Source of the DNA: Micrasema longulum | Taxonomy: Eukaryota; Arthropoda; Insecta; Trichoptera; Brachycentridae | Assembly: GCA_022494885.1 (NCBI GenBank) | Contig: JAGVSM010001706.1 | Location: forward strand, 356,415-420,414 | Reading direction: 5' to 3' | Length of the DNA: 64,000 bases | In this document: positions 21,247 through 33,239 of the stretch, piece after piece | Numbering within the stretch: position 1 is the stretch's first letter | Layout of the letters: each line of letters begins with the position of its first letter | Notes under the pieces: generated by a model | What the model was told of the DNA's origin: nothing | The model's input: only the letters and a program-made list of their open reading frames with translations | The model's database searches: none | Position numbers and translations under genes: made by a program

Positions 21247-23030
21247 AAAAAAAACAACTTTTTATAACAATACACTGTACACTTTTAACAATGAACTTAT
21301 TTGCTACGTACTAAAATTAAAGCTCTTTCTTCTCTATTTCTTCACGTATATGTACGTACAAATCGGCGCGCAAAGAATTGTGATTCTGTTTTTTTACGAA
21401 ATGACAGGCTTGGTTTATTTTTATTTCATGTTTTATGTTCATGTTCACACTGATTTTAAAACTATTTTTAATTATTAAATATATGAAACTCACATTTCAG
21501 ACATTTGCAAATAAATGTTTTAGAGTATAAAAAGGGTTTAACTGCATTCTCTTTTCAGCAGACGCACTGCTCATCAAACTAAATATTTATTATAATTGAT
21601 ATACGATCCAAACGAATTCGTTTTTAATAGAATACGATGGATGATTAATTCGAAATATGACAGGTGTTGAACAAGCACATTCTATTCAGTCGATTAATGT
21701 GTCACGTAAACGTGTGTGTTGAAATGTAACCGATATAGATTAATTCACGTGTCCTAAAACATTTATTGTGGATTTATTTTCTACGAGTGCGCGTTGCTTA
21801 TTCTTATATTACCATTATAATACCATTAAAACTGTGAGCCTTCCATAATTATGTAAATTCGGTAATTTGAATGATATGCTTATAAAACTATACTTTATCA
21901 AACAGTCGTTTAGAACTGAGCTACGCATAATAATAGCATTAAGAGTCCGTTTTTGAAAATAATTAAGCTATCAGTTAGTAAGAATATAATATATTATCAA
22001 AGTTTGATTATTATTCGATAACAGTATTTTGTTTAATAGTGCTAATGTTATTGGTCTTTTATTCCGATAATTTACTGGCGTGTTTTTTGAAACATTTACT
22101 ATAAATGTATTATTTTAACGATGTCTAAATGGGTAAAACTGTCATTTGTATTTTTCATTGTAAAAATCCCCGATCACGCCACGCAATGCCACGCGATGCT
22201 GTCCTAAACGAAATACTAGTAATTTTTACCCCCGTAACTATACAACATCTGTCTCCAGACCACTGTTAACAGTTAAGAGCTAAAAGCAACAGCACAGGTA
22301 ATGGCTGGTAATGTATTATGCCTCCTCCAAACGTACAATCTGCGGTTCAGTTTTATTTCACAGTCAGACAAGAGTGGCTGTCTGTTCTCCCTCTATCTCT
22401 TCATTCGCGTTTTCAGTTATCTTAAATCCGGACATTTTGCCGGTCTGTAATTGATTAAGGCGCTCGTACCAATTGTAAACGTATAACCTCACTTAATACT
22501 AACGTTGTGGGTACAATCGTATGGCGTATTTCAGTCGGAATCGCATTGTTCACACGATGAATCCTAACCAAATATCTAATATTTGTACCCGCAGTATAGT
22601 GTTGAACGTAATTTAAAAGTGTACGTAGTATAGTAAGATAGTGTGTTGAATGGCGTACTATCAAAATTGACCTAAATATTTCAAGTTACTGTGTTTCTTT
22701 TACTGATTCTTTGTAAGCGCACGTGTGTTTACTGTTTACTAGAATTTGTGATTGTAATTCTTTTTCTGTTGCCTTGTGTTCAAATTTTTTGTGCTCATCT
22801 ACTGAAATCGTGCCACCGGTGACCACCTGATGGATCGTGCAACGAATTGATTTAATGGAAATTAAATTATAATTTCCATTGCGGCGTATTCTGTGATCTT
22901 CTCCGTGTTTGAATATTTAACTAAGTTTTTGCAATCGCCAACAGTAAATGGAGCAATTAGTATCTGAAGATAATTGAAGGCCGAAACATGCTAGGTCCTT
23001 CTTATAGACGTAAGTAGTTTTGTTTATTTA
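21247..23030. other. no recognised gene
   Basis: About 1.8 kb with mixed AT content. No supported coding frame, repeat or RNA; a possible degenerate hammerhead-like string at 22963 was considered and rejected. Confidence 0.45.
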
Positions 23031-23165
23031 ATATGTATTTATTTATTCATATTTTTTTGCTTACAAACTATAATTAATAATAAAAATAATGTGACCTCAC
23101 TGGGGTTTCCCGTGCCGAGAACACTTAACAATATACTTTTTTTTAAATTACATTTGAGAATAAAC
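23031..23165 (-). repeat. LINE 3'-UTR-like tail, second copy
   Basis: It contains TTTATTTATTCATATTTTTT followed by CACTGGGGTTTCCCGTGCCG (23098-23117), similar in order and content to 15341-15445. Confidence 0.4.
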
Positions 23166-23309
23166 AAAGAAGACTAAATTAAAAAAACGAAGATAATTAA
23201 CAAATATTCAGACAGTTTTAAAAACAAGGTATTTATGTACATCTATATTATTTATATTACAAAACACACAATAAAAATAACAAAAACCAAACATAAGCTA
23301 TATATTTAT

Positions 23310-23380
23310 ATATGGATAATTTTTATAGCGTCGTTTTTGTGAAAATCACCTCAAGGGCGCTGTACAATAAATAAATATCC
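23310..23380 (-). repeat. CR1/L2/Rex1-type 3'-UTR stem
   Basis: Minus-strand ACAGCGCCCTTGAGGTGATT, then AAAACGACGCTATAAAAATT is the same GCGC-paired tail seen at the end of the LINE at 5661-6075. Only the tail is preserved. Confidence 0.6.
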
Positions 23381-23857
23381 TACCACGTCTTTACATAATT
23401 TATTTCCTTTCTATTTATGTTATGAAAAAGGTCTTAGGCAATTTATATTTAAAAAAACAAGTCATAAACCGCCATGATCGTAGAACAACGACGCATTCAA
23501 CTTCACATAAGAGCAGCTTGTTTTTTTTTTTGACACTTAAATGTCGCAATTTGATAAGTCCATTTGATACTTAAGTTAGTTATATATAAATTCCTTTTTT
23601 TTTTTAACATGGAATATAAATCCTTTTATATAGCCTATTCAAGATCAAATATAAAAGAAAGTCAATGCGCATTTTTCATACATCCGTCATTGTTCTACGA
23701 TCACGACGAAATGTATGAAACCCATTTTGCTAAAAACTGTTTAAATGTCGCTCAAGTTCCTCTGACTCTCAGCGCCTCATTTTACATAGGTAATATTTGT
23801 TTTTCTATGTGAACACCTCACTAGGCACAAACCGTATCGAGGTAATTATGTCGAATG

Positions 23858-23987
23858 CGTTACATGAAGGTAAGATGATCAGTCTTACGCTTCATGTGCT
23901 AGTTTAGATACTATGAAATATTCCAGTGTAAAAACTCATTTTTGAATATATATTTCACGCCAACCGCGCTGATCATTAAAACCACAA
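23858..23987 (-). mobile_element. SINE fragment with internal deletion of the tRNA head
   Basis: The body (TACATGAAGGTAAGATGATC, CTTACGCTTCATGTGCTAG) matches the ATG-tailed SINE. At 23961 the sequence jumps from CCAACC to GCGCTGATCATTA, skipping the B-box part of the head. The A-box part remains on the other side of the gap. Confidence 0.7.
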
Positions 23988-25444
23988 ATCACAAATAGCT
24001 ACCATTTTCTGTTTATGCTGTGCCTATTCTAACACTATAAATACGCTGCTGTGTCCTAATATTTTTACTTTAATGTTTACTTACTCTTGTTTTTTTTTAT
24101 TATTTGTAAATGCTAAAAGATAATGGAAATATGTAAAATTAGTACTTTAGTAAATAGGTCGAGATCTGATCTCATATTCATTTGTTTTTTTTAAAATGTT
24201 TTACCCGTTATTAAATACGTAAGTATATGTTTAATTAAAAATGTTTTGAATCGATTGCTATACATTGTGCATTAAATTATAGTGTGTTTCTTGGTCAACA
24301 TTTTAATGTTATCAATATTTAAAAAAAACGTAGTTTTTTAATACGCAAAAAATTTTCTGTTCGCATGAATGTCATCCTTAAACTTAATTTAAAAAACAAA
24401 ACTCTAATTATTGTCCTTCGAATTGTGTCATTAGCCTATTCATCCACGATAATTGATTTCACGAGCTGTTTTGTATTTCCCATTCTTCAGCTTGACAAAG
24501 AATTCTGAAAAGAGGACAGGATATTCTAAATCAATTATATTTAATTGAGCAAAATGTAGTTACGTAATGCGTCTGCTTGAACTGTTTTCCCAGTTTCTAT
24601 AAACATTTTTTCTTTAGTGTTGTTTTTTCCGTGTAATTATCTCTCTGTGTTTTCAAACAGGACCTATTTTATTTTAAGCATTAATGTTTCTCCTAAAAGT
24701 ATTTTTATGAAAAGGACTAAGTAGTCGCGCGCATTATAATAAGCTTAGTAAGACATTACTCGATAAAAATGTCTAATGTGAAGATACTAAAGGAGGCGTT
24801 TAACGTGGATATCCTGATGATGAAAAATCCTGTGGAAGTTAATATTTTGTTTCTTATCGTTTATAACTATCCTTCCCGCTTAAATAACCGCGCATTGTCG
24901 CTCACTCTAATGTAAATAAATCACCAATTGTTTTGAAGTCTTCGAAATATTATTTTTTGTCTCCTCCGAAGCCTTACGCCTAATAGATGTCTAGTTAATA
25001 ACATACTCCTAGCAGTTTTTTTCAAATATGCCTCCCTTTTCTCGCCACTATTTTTTCACAAATATTTTAGGTAAGCACTCGTAAAATGACAAATAAGTAT
25101 GTTTCATTAAAAAATCTCTTTAATTCAGACGTATAAAAGCAGGAAATAATTTATTTAAATTTCGCAAAGTGGGTACATGTACACATACTAATGAACGCTT
25201 AAAGATAAAAATACGAATTATTAGAAGTTAAAGTAGAGTGATTTGACCTAATTAAATGGATATTTTTTGCCTTTGTATACCCATTCGTTAAGTTTTATAT
25301 GTACATACTGGCTTTATTTATGGTGAAACATATTATAATTAAACTCTCGATAAATACTATATATATTTTATTAAAAAACGGCCACCACATTGTTATTTTG
25401 ATTTTAATTCTTTACTGAAGATAACTACAAATTTTCATCTTCTT
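23988..25444. other. no recognised gene
   Basis: AT-rich, with no defined element. A short plus-strand peptide-like run near 24770 (KILKEAFNVDILMMKN) recalls antisense translations of retroelements but is too short to call. Confidence 0.4.
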
Positions 25445-26330
25445 TTTCCACATCCTCTCCTAAGTGGAGCTGTGGGCATGATCATATTTCGTCTCGGTTT
25501 CGGTCGCTGTTTGATTTTGATCTGGGTATGTTGCATCGTCTCTTACTGCTTTCATTTCTGCTCGCTTTTCAATCTCATTCTTAGTATCTTTTGATATCCA
25601 CCCCGGACTCACGGTCTCCTTTAATCCTAAAATCGTCTTTGCCGGCAACATTATTAAGGTTTTAAAATTCTGCCGCTGACTCTCAAAGTAGTTTGTTTAA
25701 GTTAAGGAGTTGTAACCACCATGGCGTTTTCTAAATTCGATCGCACATGACTGTTAAAACTTTGTATTTTGGCGGGATTTTTCAGCTTTTCAACGTTGAT
25801 TGGCTTTGTTAATTTCTGTTTGCCCATGCGGTAGAGCGTAAGGCGGATTTTTTGAACAAGCATCCCGTGGTCGCTGTATAAATCGACTCCGCGATAAGCT
25901 CTAACATCAAGCATTTCCTGACTGTGCGTCGAACTGTAGATTAGGTTGTCAATTTGCCATTTTGTGCGTCCATCCTGTGAGGTCCATGTATATTGTAAAT
26001 ATTGTTGTTGGGAAAGATAGTATCGCCAATGGTGAGCTCATTTAGAGTAGGTAATTCTATACACCATTTTCATTAGCACCACTTAGACCATGATTGTGGG
26101 TCCCACTATGGAGGTATCCCCTACCCTAGCGTTAAACAACTACACGATGTCGTCTGGGTAACCTTGATAATGCAGAGTGTAGCAAATCATAAAAATGATA
26201 TTCGGCAGTGGCGTCTGCATCCTCTGTAGAAGCATAGCGCTGAAGGACAGTGATGGAGCTTTCGGGCGTTTCGAAAGTGGCGCATGTCAGCCGCTCGGCA
26301 GAGAGATACCTCATCTAACATTAATGTTAC
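25445..26330 (-). pseudogene. RTE-type LINE ORF2 fragment: AP endonuclease domain and linker
   Basis: On the minus strand, beginning near 26310, pieces read ATFETPESSITVLQRYAST, HFYDLLHSALSRLPRR, then after frame changes GRTKWQIDNLIYSS, LDVRAYRGVDLYSDHGMLV and KTILGLKETVSPGWISKDT. This order (ITVxQCYAPTE, RxxVVVxGDFNA region, QIDHI, LDVRxxRGADxxSDH, then WISxxT) is the apurinic endonuclease plus linker of RTE-type LINEs. The catalytic SDH is present (SDHG near 25865), whereas the GDFNA region is eroded. Reverse transcriptase is not found downstream, so the copy is truncated at both ends. It may derive from the same superfamily as 3915-4445. Confidence 0.75.
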
Positions 26331-26992
26331 CACACCTTGGCGATAGTATCGGTCCCCACCTGAGTATAGATACTAGATACGAGTACGTGCACCCGATTTT
26401 CACCCTGTTCTTTCTACGAATATAGCATATTAACTCTCCTGTGTTGAGCGTATTTGTTCAATATCTTTTTTATTAATCATCACATTGGTTTTCTTTGCAT
26501 AATCCTACCTAATAATGAAAAGAATGTATCAAAAATATTAAAATATTTTTCGGCCGAATTTCAATTATAATTCACATTTGTCTTTGCTTTCCTTCCGCGC
26601 AAACAGCGAGCATTACAACTCATTTACTCCACAGTTCAGCAATTTTCGATACTGCGGTTAGTTTGCATGTGCGCCTCTCCACTCCTAACCCCCCGCCGAA
26701 CCACTTCGCTAACTGGTGGCGTGACAAATCAGTGTTATTTAAAACGTAGCAGCGAGAGGAGCGCGCTACCGCATAGAATACTCTAACAGTTGTATTTTAT
26801 TAAAAAAAAATATGAATTTCGCTGAAAACTGGAAATATTTTGAACCAGTTTTATAAACAATACCATAACAATCATAATGATTTTTTTTTAAAATAGTATC
26901 TATAGCATTTTAGCTGGGGTATTCGCGGTACCCTCCTCAGGCACTCGCGAATTTTTTCCGCCTTCAGGCGCGGAAAGGTTAATCACCTCAAA
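26331..26992. other. no recognised gene
   Basis: A GC-richer patch at 26640-26770 contains CCCCCCGCC-like and CGCTACCGC strings but no supported coding frame. Confidence 0.4.
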
Positions 26993-27200
26993 GAATCGGG
27001 TTGTGGTCCCGTGGCTTGTGTTGCGGACTCATGGGTCAGAGGTCCGAGATTCAAATCCCACTATATCCCAACTTTATTCCCATTTTCCAATATCGAGTTA
27101 TTTACAACTCCTTAAAAATGGCCTGGCTCCAAAATTGAAATATTTGGGTGGTTTAGGTGAAAAACGCAAATATTTTTTTAAAAAAACAAAAACAAAAATG
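26993..27200 (+). mobile_element. tRNA-derived SINE, family B
   Basis: Head GAATCGGGTTGTGGTCCCGT (26993), B-box-like GAGATTCAAATCCCACT (27046-27062), then TTATTCCCATTTTCCAATAT, TTACAACTCCTTAAAAATGG and an A-rich tail. It is longer at its 3' end than the 9672 copy. Confidence 0.8.
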
Positions 27201-27414
27201 AATATTCTTTTTTTAGGCCATTTATAGTTTTATATATAAAAAAAGTAAAACTTTAACTCCTAAACCTGATATTAACAGTAAAAAGATTCAAAATAAACAC
27301 AATTTACTGACTTTGCAAAATAACATCTACAGGGAAATATATATGTCATTATCTATAAATTTATTATGTATTTGATTCAAACTGGAAAACCTGACTTTTA
27401 TTAACTATTTGGCA

Positions 27415-27859
27415 TCAAATAATTGAACGTAGTTATGCAGAAAGCAGCCAGCCATAGAAAAGTGAAACTGAGATAATTGCACGTTTGTGAAAACAGTGAA
27501 TAATCAAATCTACACAACAGTTTGAATGTTTTTGACTTTGACAAATGATAAACAATAAATACATAAGTTGATTTATTTTTCAAACAAGTATCGAATTACG
27601 TATTTGACCAGTTTTAGTAGTAGTTTTAAAGTACCTTAAGATTTTTCTAGAGCTGTGGGTGTTTTCTGCAAATTGAAAAATACCGTTTTTGAGATCAACA
27701 CTATTTTTAGAAGGTAATTCTTATTTTTTTGTATGAAAGCGGCCTGGCTGTTTTTAGCAGAACATAGAATTGACCGTACTGCACCCGATAACGCCAATAT
27801 CTCACTTTTTCAAAATTGTAGACTGGCTGCTTTCTGCAAACCTACGTTCAATTATTAAC
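27415..27859. repeat. inverted repeat pair, about 37-bp arms, 445-bp span
   Basis: ATTGAACGTAGTTATGCAGA (27420-27439) continuing AAGCAGCCAGCC is matched in reverse complement by GACTGGCTGCTTTCTGCAAA and CCTACGTTCAATTATT (27822-27857). A third degenerate version lies in between (GGCCTGGCTGTTTTTAGCAG, 27740). Coding capacity is absent. It could be a MITE, or two copies of one repeat in opposite orientation. Confidence 0.6.
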
Positions 27860-28673
27860 GTTTTATTATGCAAATCTTTAGAAAAGGGAGTAAATCGCAC
27901 AATTGTCGATTTTATATCCAATATTAAATCTGCCCAAATTGTGAATACGTATATCCAAGGATTAAAATGATAAATTATACCTATTTAAATACATCGCTTC
28001 GAATACAACAGAACTCTGTGAGGGTATTGCGGGATCACGGTATTGTATTGTATTTCCTATTCGGTGTTGTTCAATATGCAGTAAAGTAAATACTGTCAAT
28101 TTACCTATTTATGTTGCCATTCGCACCTGGAAACCATTATATGCTTTGTGACCTTTTCATAAACCTTTTAACGCCCTCTTTAAAAACGATAATAACTTTA
28201 TTTTTATCACTCGTAATTTTAGTTTTTATAAAATATACTTTAAGATACTGGTAAACATGTTAAATAAGTTTCGAAATGCGCCCAAATATAACTAAAGCTT
28301 TCTTTATTATCCCCGATTGAAAAAAAAAATGGTGATTATTTATGTTGTTTAAATTTATATTGAATTAAAAATAGCGAAATAAAATAAACAAAACAAACAA
28401 ACTATAATCTTAAGTAAGTGGCCATGCGTTTGGGGGATTATTTTGTTTATTTTTTCAATATTTTTTTTATTCAATATGTATTGCATCGCTATGTAATTAT
28501 CCTTCATTTTTTTAATACTCTGTTTTACCTCTTATTGAAATTGTAAAAAAAACAAAAAAATATATAAATTTAAAACTAATCTTTACAGTTACTTAAAAGT
28601 TGTAATATATTTTGTATTTTAGTTATGTCGTTTATTTGTTTTTGCTTTCTTTCTCTTATAAAACATTCCATTT
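27860..28673. other. no recognised gene
   Basis: AT-rich, with no motif-bearing frame. Confidence 0.4.
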
Positions 28674-29940
28674 ATGTTTATTTATTTATTTAACAAATTT
28701 ACGGACAACAAAACCAATTCAATTCAATTTAAACAAAACATATACCGAAAAACAATAATAATACAGTAACAAATAATAGAAGCAATACATCAAAGAAAAA
28801 CAAAGACATGTTAAACATTAGATAGGCATTATGGAATTCAGGTTAATTCTTCAAATATACAGTCAATTTTTTGGGAATATTTTTTCAGTTTATTTGTAAG
28901 AAAACTCAATTTACAATAAAAATAATTAAGATCTTGCATTTCATTTACAAATCCAATCATTCTGGGTAGAGGCGCATGGAAACCATAATTAGTCTTATGA
29001 TGACCGAGAAGCAGAATTTCATTATTTCTGAGTCTACGTGGAAGAACATTAAGAGATATTTGTTGGGGAATAGTCTCGACATCAAATAAAGTATTAAGTA
29101 TTTTAAACATGCAAATTAAATCTGAACTAAATTGACGTTGTAAGAGACTAGATATATTAAGGAAAAGTTCCATGGCGGTATAGTTATAGTTCTCTCTTAA
29201 GATTCCTAGTTTGTACGCAATTTTTCTATTAAATTTATGCTGAACTGATTCGATGCGATTTTTATGAGTAACATATGACGGAGACTATATTAGGAGCGTA
29301 TACAAGAATGGGACGAACCAATAAGCGGTAAAGTGTTTTTAGAGTTAATATGTTTTCAAAATCGGATGTAGCTCTATTAACAAATCCAAAGAATTTAAAA
29401 GATTTGTTAATGATATAGTAATGTGTTCATGAAAATTTAGTTTGCTGTCTAGAATCACCCTGAAATCTCTAATTGAAGTTACAACGGAAAGAATTTGGTC
29501 ATAAAGTTTATAATCAAAGGTAATATATTTTTTAGATTTACGGTAAGAAATTATTTTGCAACAGCCATGAAAATAATCAATATTATCTTGTAGAGCAAGA
29601 CAGACAGTAACGTTTTTAATTACTTTAAGAATCCTACTATCGTCAGCAAAAAGCCAATATTTTGTGGTAGAGAACGCATTGACAACATCACTAACAAATA
29701 AATTAAAAAGAAGGGGGGTTAAATGAGCACCTTGCGGTACACCTGAAGTAACCATAAAACTATTTGACGTGTAATTATTAATCATGACACTTTGTTTTCT
29801 TTGGGAGAGATAGGATTTTAGAAACGACGGAAACGGGTCTCTAATGCCAAGAGCATAAAGTTTAGAGTATAGAATTTTATGATCGACTTTGTCGAAGGCT
29901 TTAGAAAAGTCAGTACATCAACTTTCAGATTGTTTTCAAA
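28674..29940 (-). pseudogene. Jockey-superfamily LINE, 5'-truncated, RT palm to 3' end
   Basis: On the minus strand from about 29935 the translation reads TDFSKAFDKVDHKILYSKLY, ALGIRDPFPSFLKSYLSQRK, then SGVPQGAHLTPLLFNLFVSD and WLFADDSRILKVI. The fingers/palm motif (DFSKAFDKVDH), the SGVPQG motif and the catalytic box (FADD) are all visible. FRVILDSKLNFHEHI follows as the thumb-side LGVxLDxxLxFxxHI motif. After a frameshift, 29173-28838 gives the C-terminus (LNVLPRRLRNNEILLLGH). The 3' end is a (TTTA)n run at 28674-28692. Endonuclease is lost through truncation, and frameshifts between 29173 and 29345 make it inactive. Confidence 0.85.
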
Positions 29941-31119
29941 TGCTCTAAAAATTGTATTTAGAAGTTGTCGACTTAGCAGTTTTGTTGTGTATTATTAATT
30001 ATTTATTATTATACATATTACAAAAAAAAGCATTACGTGTCCCTAACTCTATGAGTATAACACACAATGAAAAGTGGAAGCATGCATATTATTGAAGAAT
30101 ACTAAACATATATTTTAATAAGCGTCTGGAGAACACGCAATGTCTCCCAGCAATCGCCTGCAATGGTCTCTTCCCTTAGACAAAATTCAAAATTAAATTT
30201 GTGTAGAAGTTATCGTATTCATCTGATAGATTGCTTTTTTTGTACATTTTCCCTGTCGAACCTTGTATTTTCTTTTGAAAATATATACTTAGAAGCTCCA
30301 TGAGCGCTGATATAAAACAATGGTAAGGTATGACTTAATTAAAGATGTTCAATCAATAATTAATTTATCGAAACGAGCTACTCCGAGGCTCGTTGGTTAA
30401 ATAAGTAATTAATGTATAAAACTAAAAAACAAAACATTTTATGGATTCCTAACTTCTTTTGTTTTTTTCTTCGAATATAAAACGTCGGCATTCTTTTCTA
30501 AATGATCTCAGTGACGGTAAGTAAACTTCAGCACACAATCGAAGCCACTCTAAAATCTAGAACCGTTCATCAGTAGCCATTGAAGTATTTTTCGTTAATA
30601 AAAAGTAAAAGGCCGCATATTTCTTCTGCATTCAGCCGTTTTAAGTAAGCTAAACGTATTTTCTTCGTTCGGAAATGGCCAGTGATTTGTTACTGCGCGG
30701 CAACCATTATGTATTAGAAAATCGAACACGTTGGCTGGTTCACACAAGTCGAAACTTTTCACCCCAAAGTTACATTATTTTATATATTATACAAATGTAC
30801 CTACGGGATTCCAGGGACGCGCGCTGTTTAGATAGTAGAGAATTTACAAATTTATGTATGTAAAAATAAACTAAAGGCCTCAGTTTCAAAGTTTGCCGTG
30901 ACTAAATACATATTTACCGATCGAGGAAGTGAAGTGGACTAACTGATATTTTATAGGTAAAGTAAACTCATTGCTTACATCACATTTCAGTAATCAGTAT
31001 AGTAAAAACCTTTTTTTCCGGTCATGTACAAAACATCCATGTCAATTAAAAATTTAAAAATAGTTTATTAATTAAAATTAGACAAAAAACTTTGAATCCA
31101 AAAGTTCGCATCGTAAATT
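29941..31119. other. no recognised gene
   Basis: About 1.2 kb; no coding motif, RNA or repeat boundary that I can support. Confidence 0.45.
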
Positions 31120-31735
31120 CTTTTAGCCGTTAACAGTTAACAGTTATTAATCCACGCCAAAAATTAACAGGATTACGCTTTATCGTGTCCAAACACTGCT
31201 GTGAAGTGGTCTCTCTAACTCGTTTTTGTTCGACACTGAGCGAACGCGGCACCCATCTTGCCGATAGCTTTTTATATGCAAAAGTTCATGCAAAATGTTG
31301 AACACACGTTCATATGAGATGTTTACCATTTCAACAATCTCACGCAACTTCACTCGGCGATCATTCATAACTATATCGAGGATTTTCTTGATATTTTCTT
31401 CAGTAACCACCTCTTTTGGCCTTCTTGTTGATGGTATTGTTGCGGTGCTTGTTCGGCCGCGTTTAAATTCAGCAATCCAATATTTTACCATGTAATCTGA
31501 CCGAGCAGTTTCATCGTAATGTAATAGTGTTTAATCACTGCACGAAATTCGCTTTTTTCAATTTTTTAAGAAACACAAAAGTTGTTTACTTCAAACGACT
31601 ACAACAAATAAACTAATCGGTGAATTTGAGTGAAATTTTAACGGCTGCCGTTTGACAGATCGCAATTTGGAAAAAAAAAATGTGTTTGTGCTGCCATCTA
31701 GTGCTAGGTAGCTTCATTATCAATCCGCCCTCGTA
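31120..31735 (-). pseudogene. mariner transposase N-terminal remnant with 5' terminus
   Basis: On the minus strand, about 31560-31180 encodes IEKSEFRAVIKHY, a frameshift, HYDETARSDYMVKYWIAEFK, RGRTSTATIPSTRRPKEVV, then DRRVKLREIVEMVNISYERV and NILHELLHIKSY. These are the two helix-turn-helix regions of mariner transposases (GRP(K/E)EVxT linker and REIAExxxIS). The region after LHIKSYRQ degenerates, and the DD34D catalytic triad is absent. The 5' terminus is visible at 31717-31733 (minus strand CGAGGGCGGATTGATAA) next to a TA (31734-31735), as expected for mariner. The other terminus was not found, so the copy is truncated. Confidence 0.82.
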
Positions 31736-32499
31736 CATGTTTAGCTACACATATTCTTTAGTTTTAGTTTCATTATGATAAGTCACATTTGTTGATACAG
31801 GACGCCCGGCGCCCGGCGCCCCTGCGTAGACCCGTGTATATGTCCTGTACAGAACAAAGTTCTCGTGATTATGCTGTCCTTGTTCGTACTTCATTTCTTC
31901 TTTTCCTTCGGGGGCCATTTCGCCTTTTAGTTTTTTGCCCTTGTTTCTGTCATTGGTTTTCGAAACCCTGTTTGCCAATGCCGAATCTGCTTTTAATTAC
32001 ATAGTAAAAAGCCCACTTTCAAAATTACTTTTTAACCAACTGATCAACAATCTAAAAATAAAAAGTGTATTGTGACTTACAATAATAATTACCCATTAAA
32101 ACTGTGGCTTAGAGAAACTTCTGCGCCACGGTTAATTTATAATATAAAATATAAATTTCGTTTTATTTACTAGTTATTTTTTTAATTTAAATAGTGTTCC
32201 CTTTGACTCACGCTGGCAGAATCGATTTTTCATTATTATTATTTAAAGCTTAAACTTTGTGGTCACACATTTCAATATTTTTTATACAAAAAATATCAAA
32301 CACGTCTTGGAAAGTTTAAATGTATCATTATAAATTCGCAGGATTTAAATAGTAATAGAAATATTACTTAAAAAAACTAAAATCTCAAATAATAGATACC
32401 AAGTCAATTTTCTAATGTCAGCTTTTAATAACATATTTTCTATCGTTGCAATATATTTTTGTGAAGGTGAATAATGAGATTTGAGTGTAAGTGTAATTA
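31736..32499. other. no recognised gene
   Basis: It includes a short GC-rich run at 31800-31825 (GACGCCCGGCGCCCGGCGCC). Otherwise AT-rich without supported features. The 3' side probably includes upstream PLE terminal-repeat sequence next to the hammerhead motif. Confidence 0.4.
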
Positions 32500-32543
32500 T
32501 TGTCCTGACGATGAGACGGATACGTCTCTAAACCAGTAGACAG
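32500..32543 (+). ncRNA. degenerate PLE-type hammerhead ribozyme motif (G12 lost)
   Basis: Stem I pairs TTGTC (32500-32504) with GACAG (32539-32543). Core CTGACGA is at 32505-32511. Stem II pairs GAGAC (32513-32517) with GTCTC (32524-32528). The second core strand should be GAA but reads TAA (32529-32531), so the G12 position is T. Stem III is the minimal 2-bp form (AC/GT, loop CA, 32532-32537) and the predicted cleavage nucleotide is A32538. G12 is needed for catalysis in known hammerheads, so I expect this copy to be inactive. No PLE coding sequence was found alongside. Confidence 0.75.
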
Positions 32544-33239
32544 AAAATTCCGTCAGAATATTATTATATAGGTATACGAATATTTACTAACATTTATTGA
32601 TTGTTTATGAGTTATACAAAGTATTCCTTCCGTATTGTATTTCTGTATCGGTAATAATTTATTATTCCTTGTATCATTATCTAAGACTTAACACAAAGTC
32701 GCGTAAAATATAACATGTAGGATTTAACCCTTGGCAATGTATTCTATAGTACACATAACTTAACGTTTTCTCTTGAATCAAAACACTAGTAAAACAGCAT
32801 TCAGTTAAAACTGCTTTACCTTATTTTTCTTTGTTAACTGCACCATCACAACTCATAATAAACTTTGATTAAAGACACAAAAAAATGGGATTCAGAAGCC
32901 TTTTCAACCGTCAAGGGTGTAAAAAATTTTTTTTCATGTCACGAAAAGGGTTAATAAAAAAATTGTAGAAAGTCGGCATTTGCATTAATTACAATTTTCA
33001 ACAGGTCGGATATTTTTTTAAATGACTAGATTTTTTTTAAAATCGTTAAATCGGTAGAAAAATCAAATGGCATTTTTAACCCGATATAATTGACCTATGT
33101 GTGATTGCTTGTAGATATTCTTTTAAAATTATTGTTTTTACTGTAACTGTTGCCAGGAAACAGAGATAATTAAACTAAACAAATAAACTCAGTCCGTAGG
33201 CGTACCGTATTTACTTTTAGTTAAGGTACCTAGTACATA
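32544..33239. other. no recognised gene
   Basis: AT-rich, with no supported feature up to the Tc1-like element. Confidence 0.4.

Noticed and set aside
22963..23000. CTGAAGA ... GAAACATGCT string resembling a hammerhead
   Set aside because: Stem II hardly pairs (AATT with GGCC), the stem III closing U is C, and stem I fails after one pair. It may be a very old relic but cannot be supported.
24770..24832. Peptide-like run KILKEAFNVDILMMKN
   Set aside because: It vaguely recalls antisense translations of retroelements, but it is only about 20 codons with no extension on either side.
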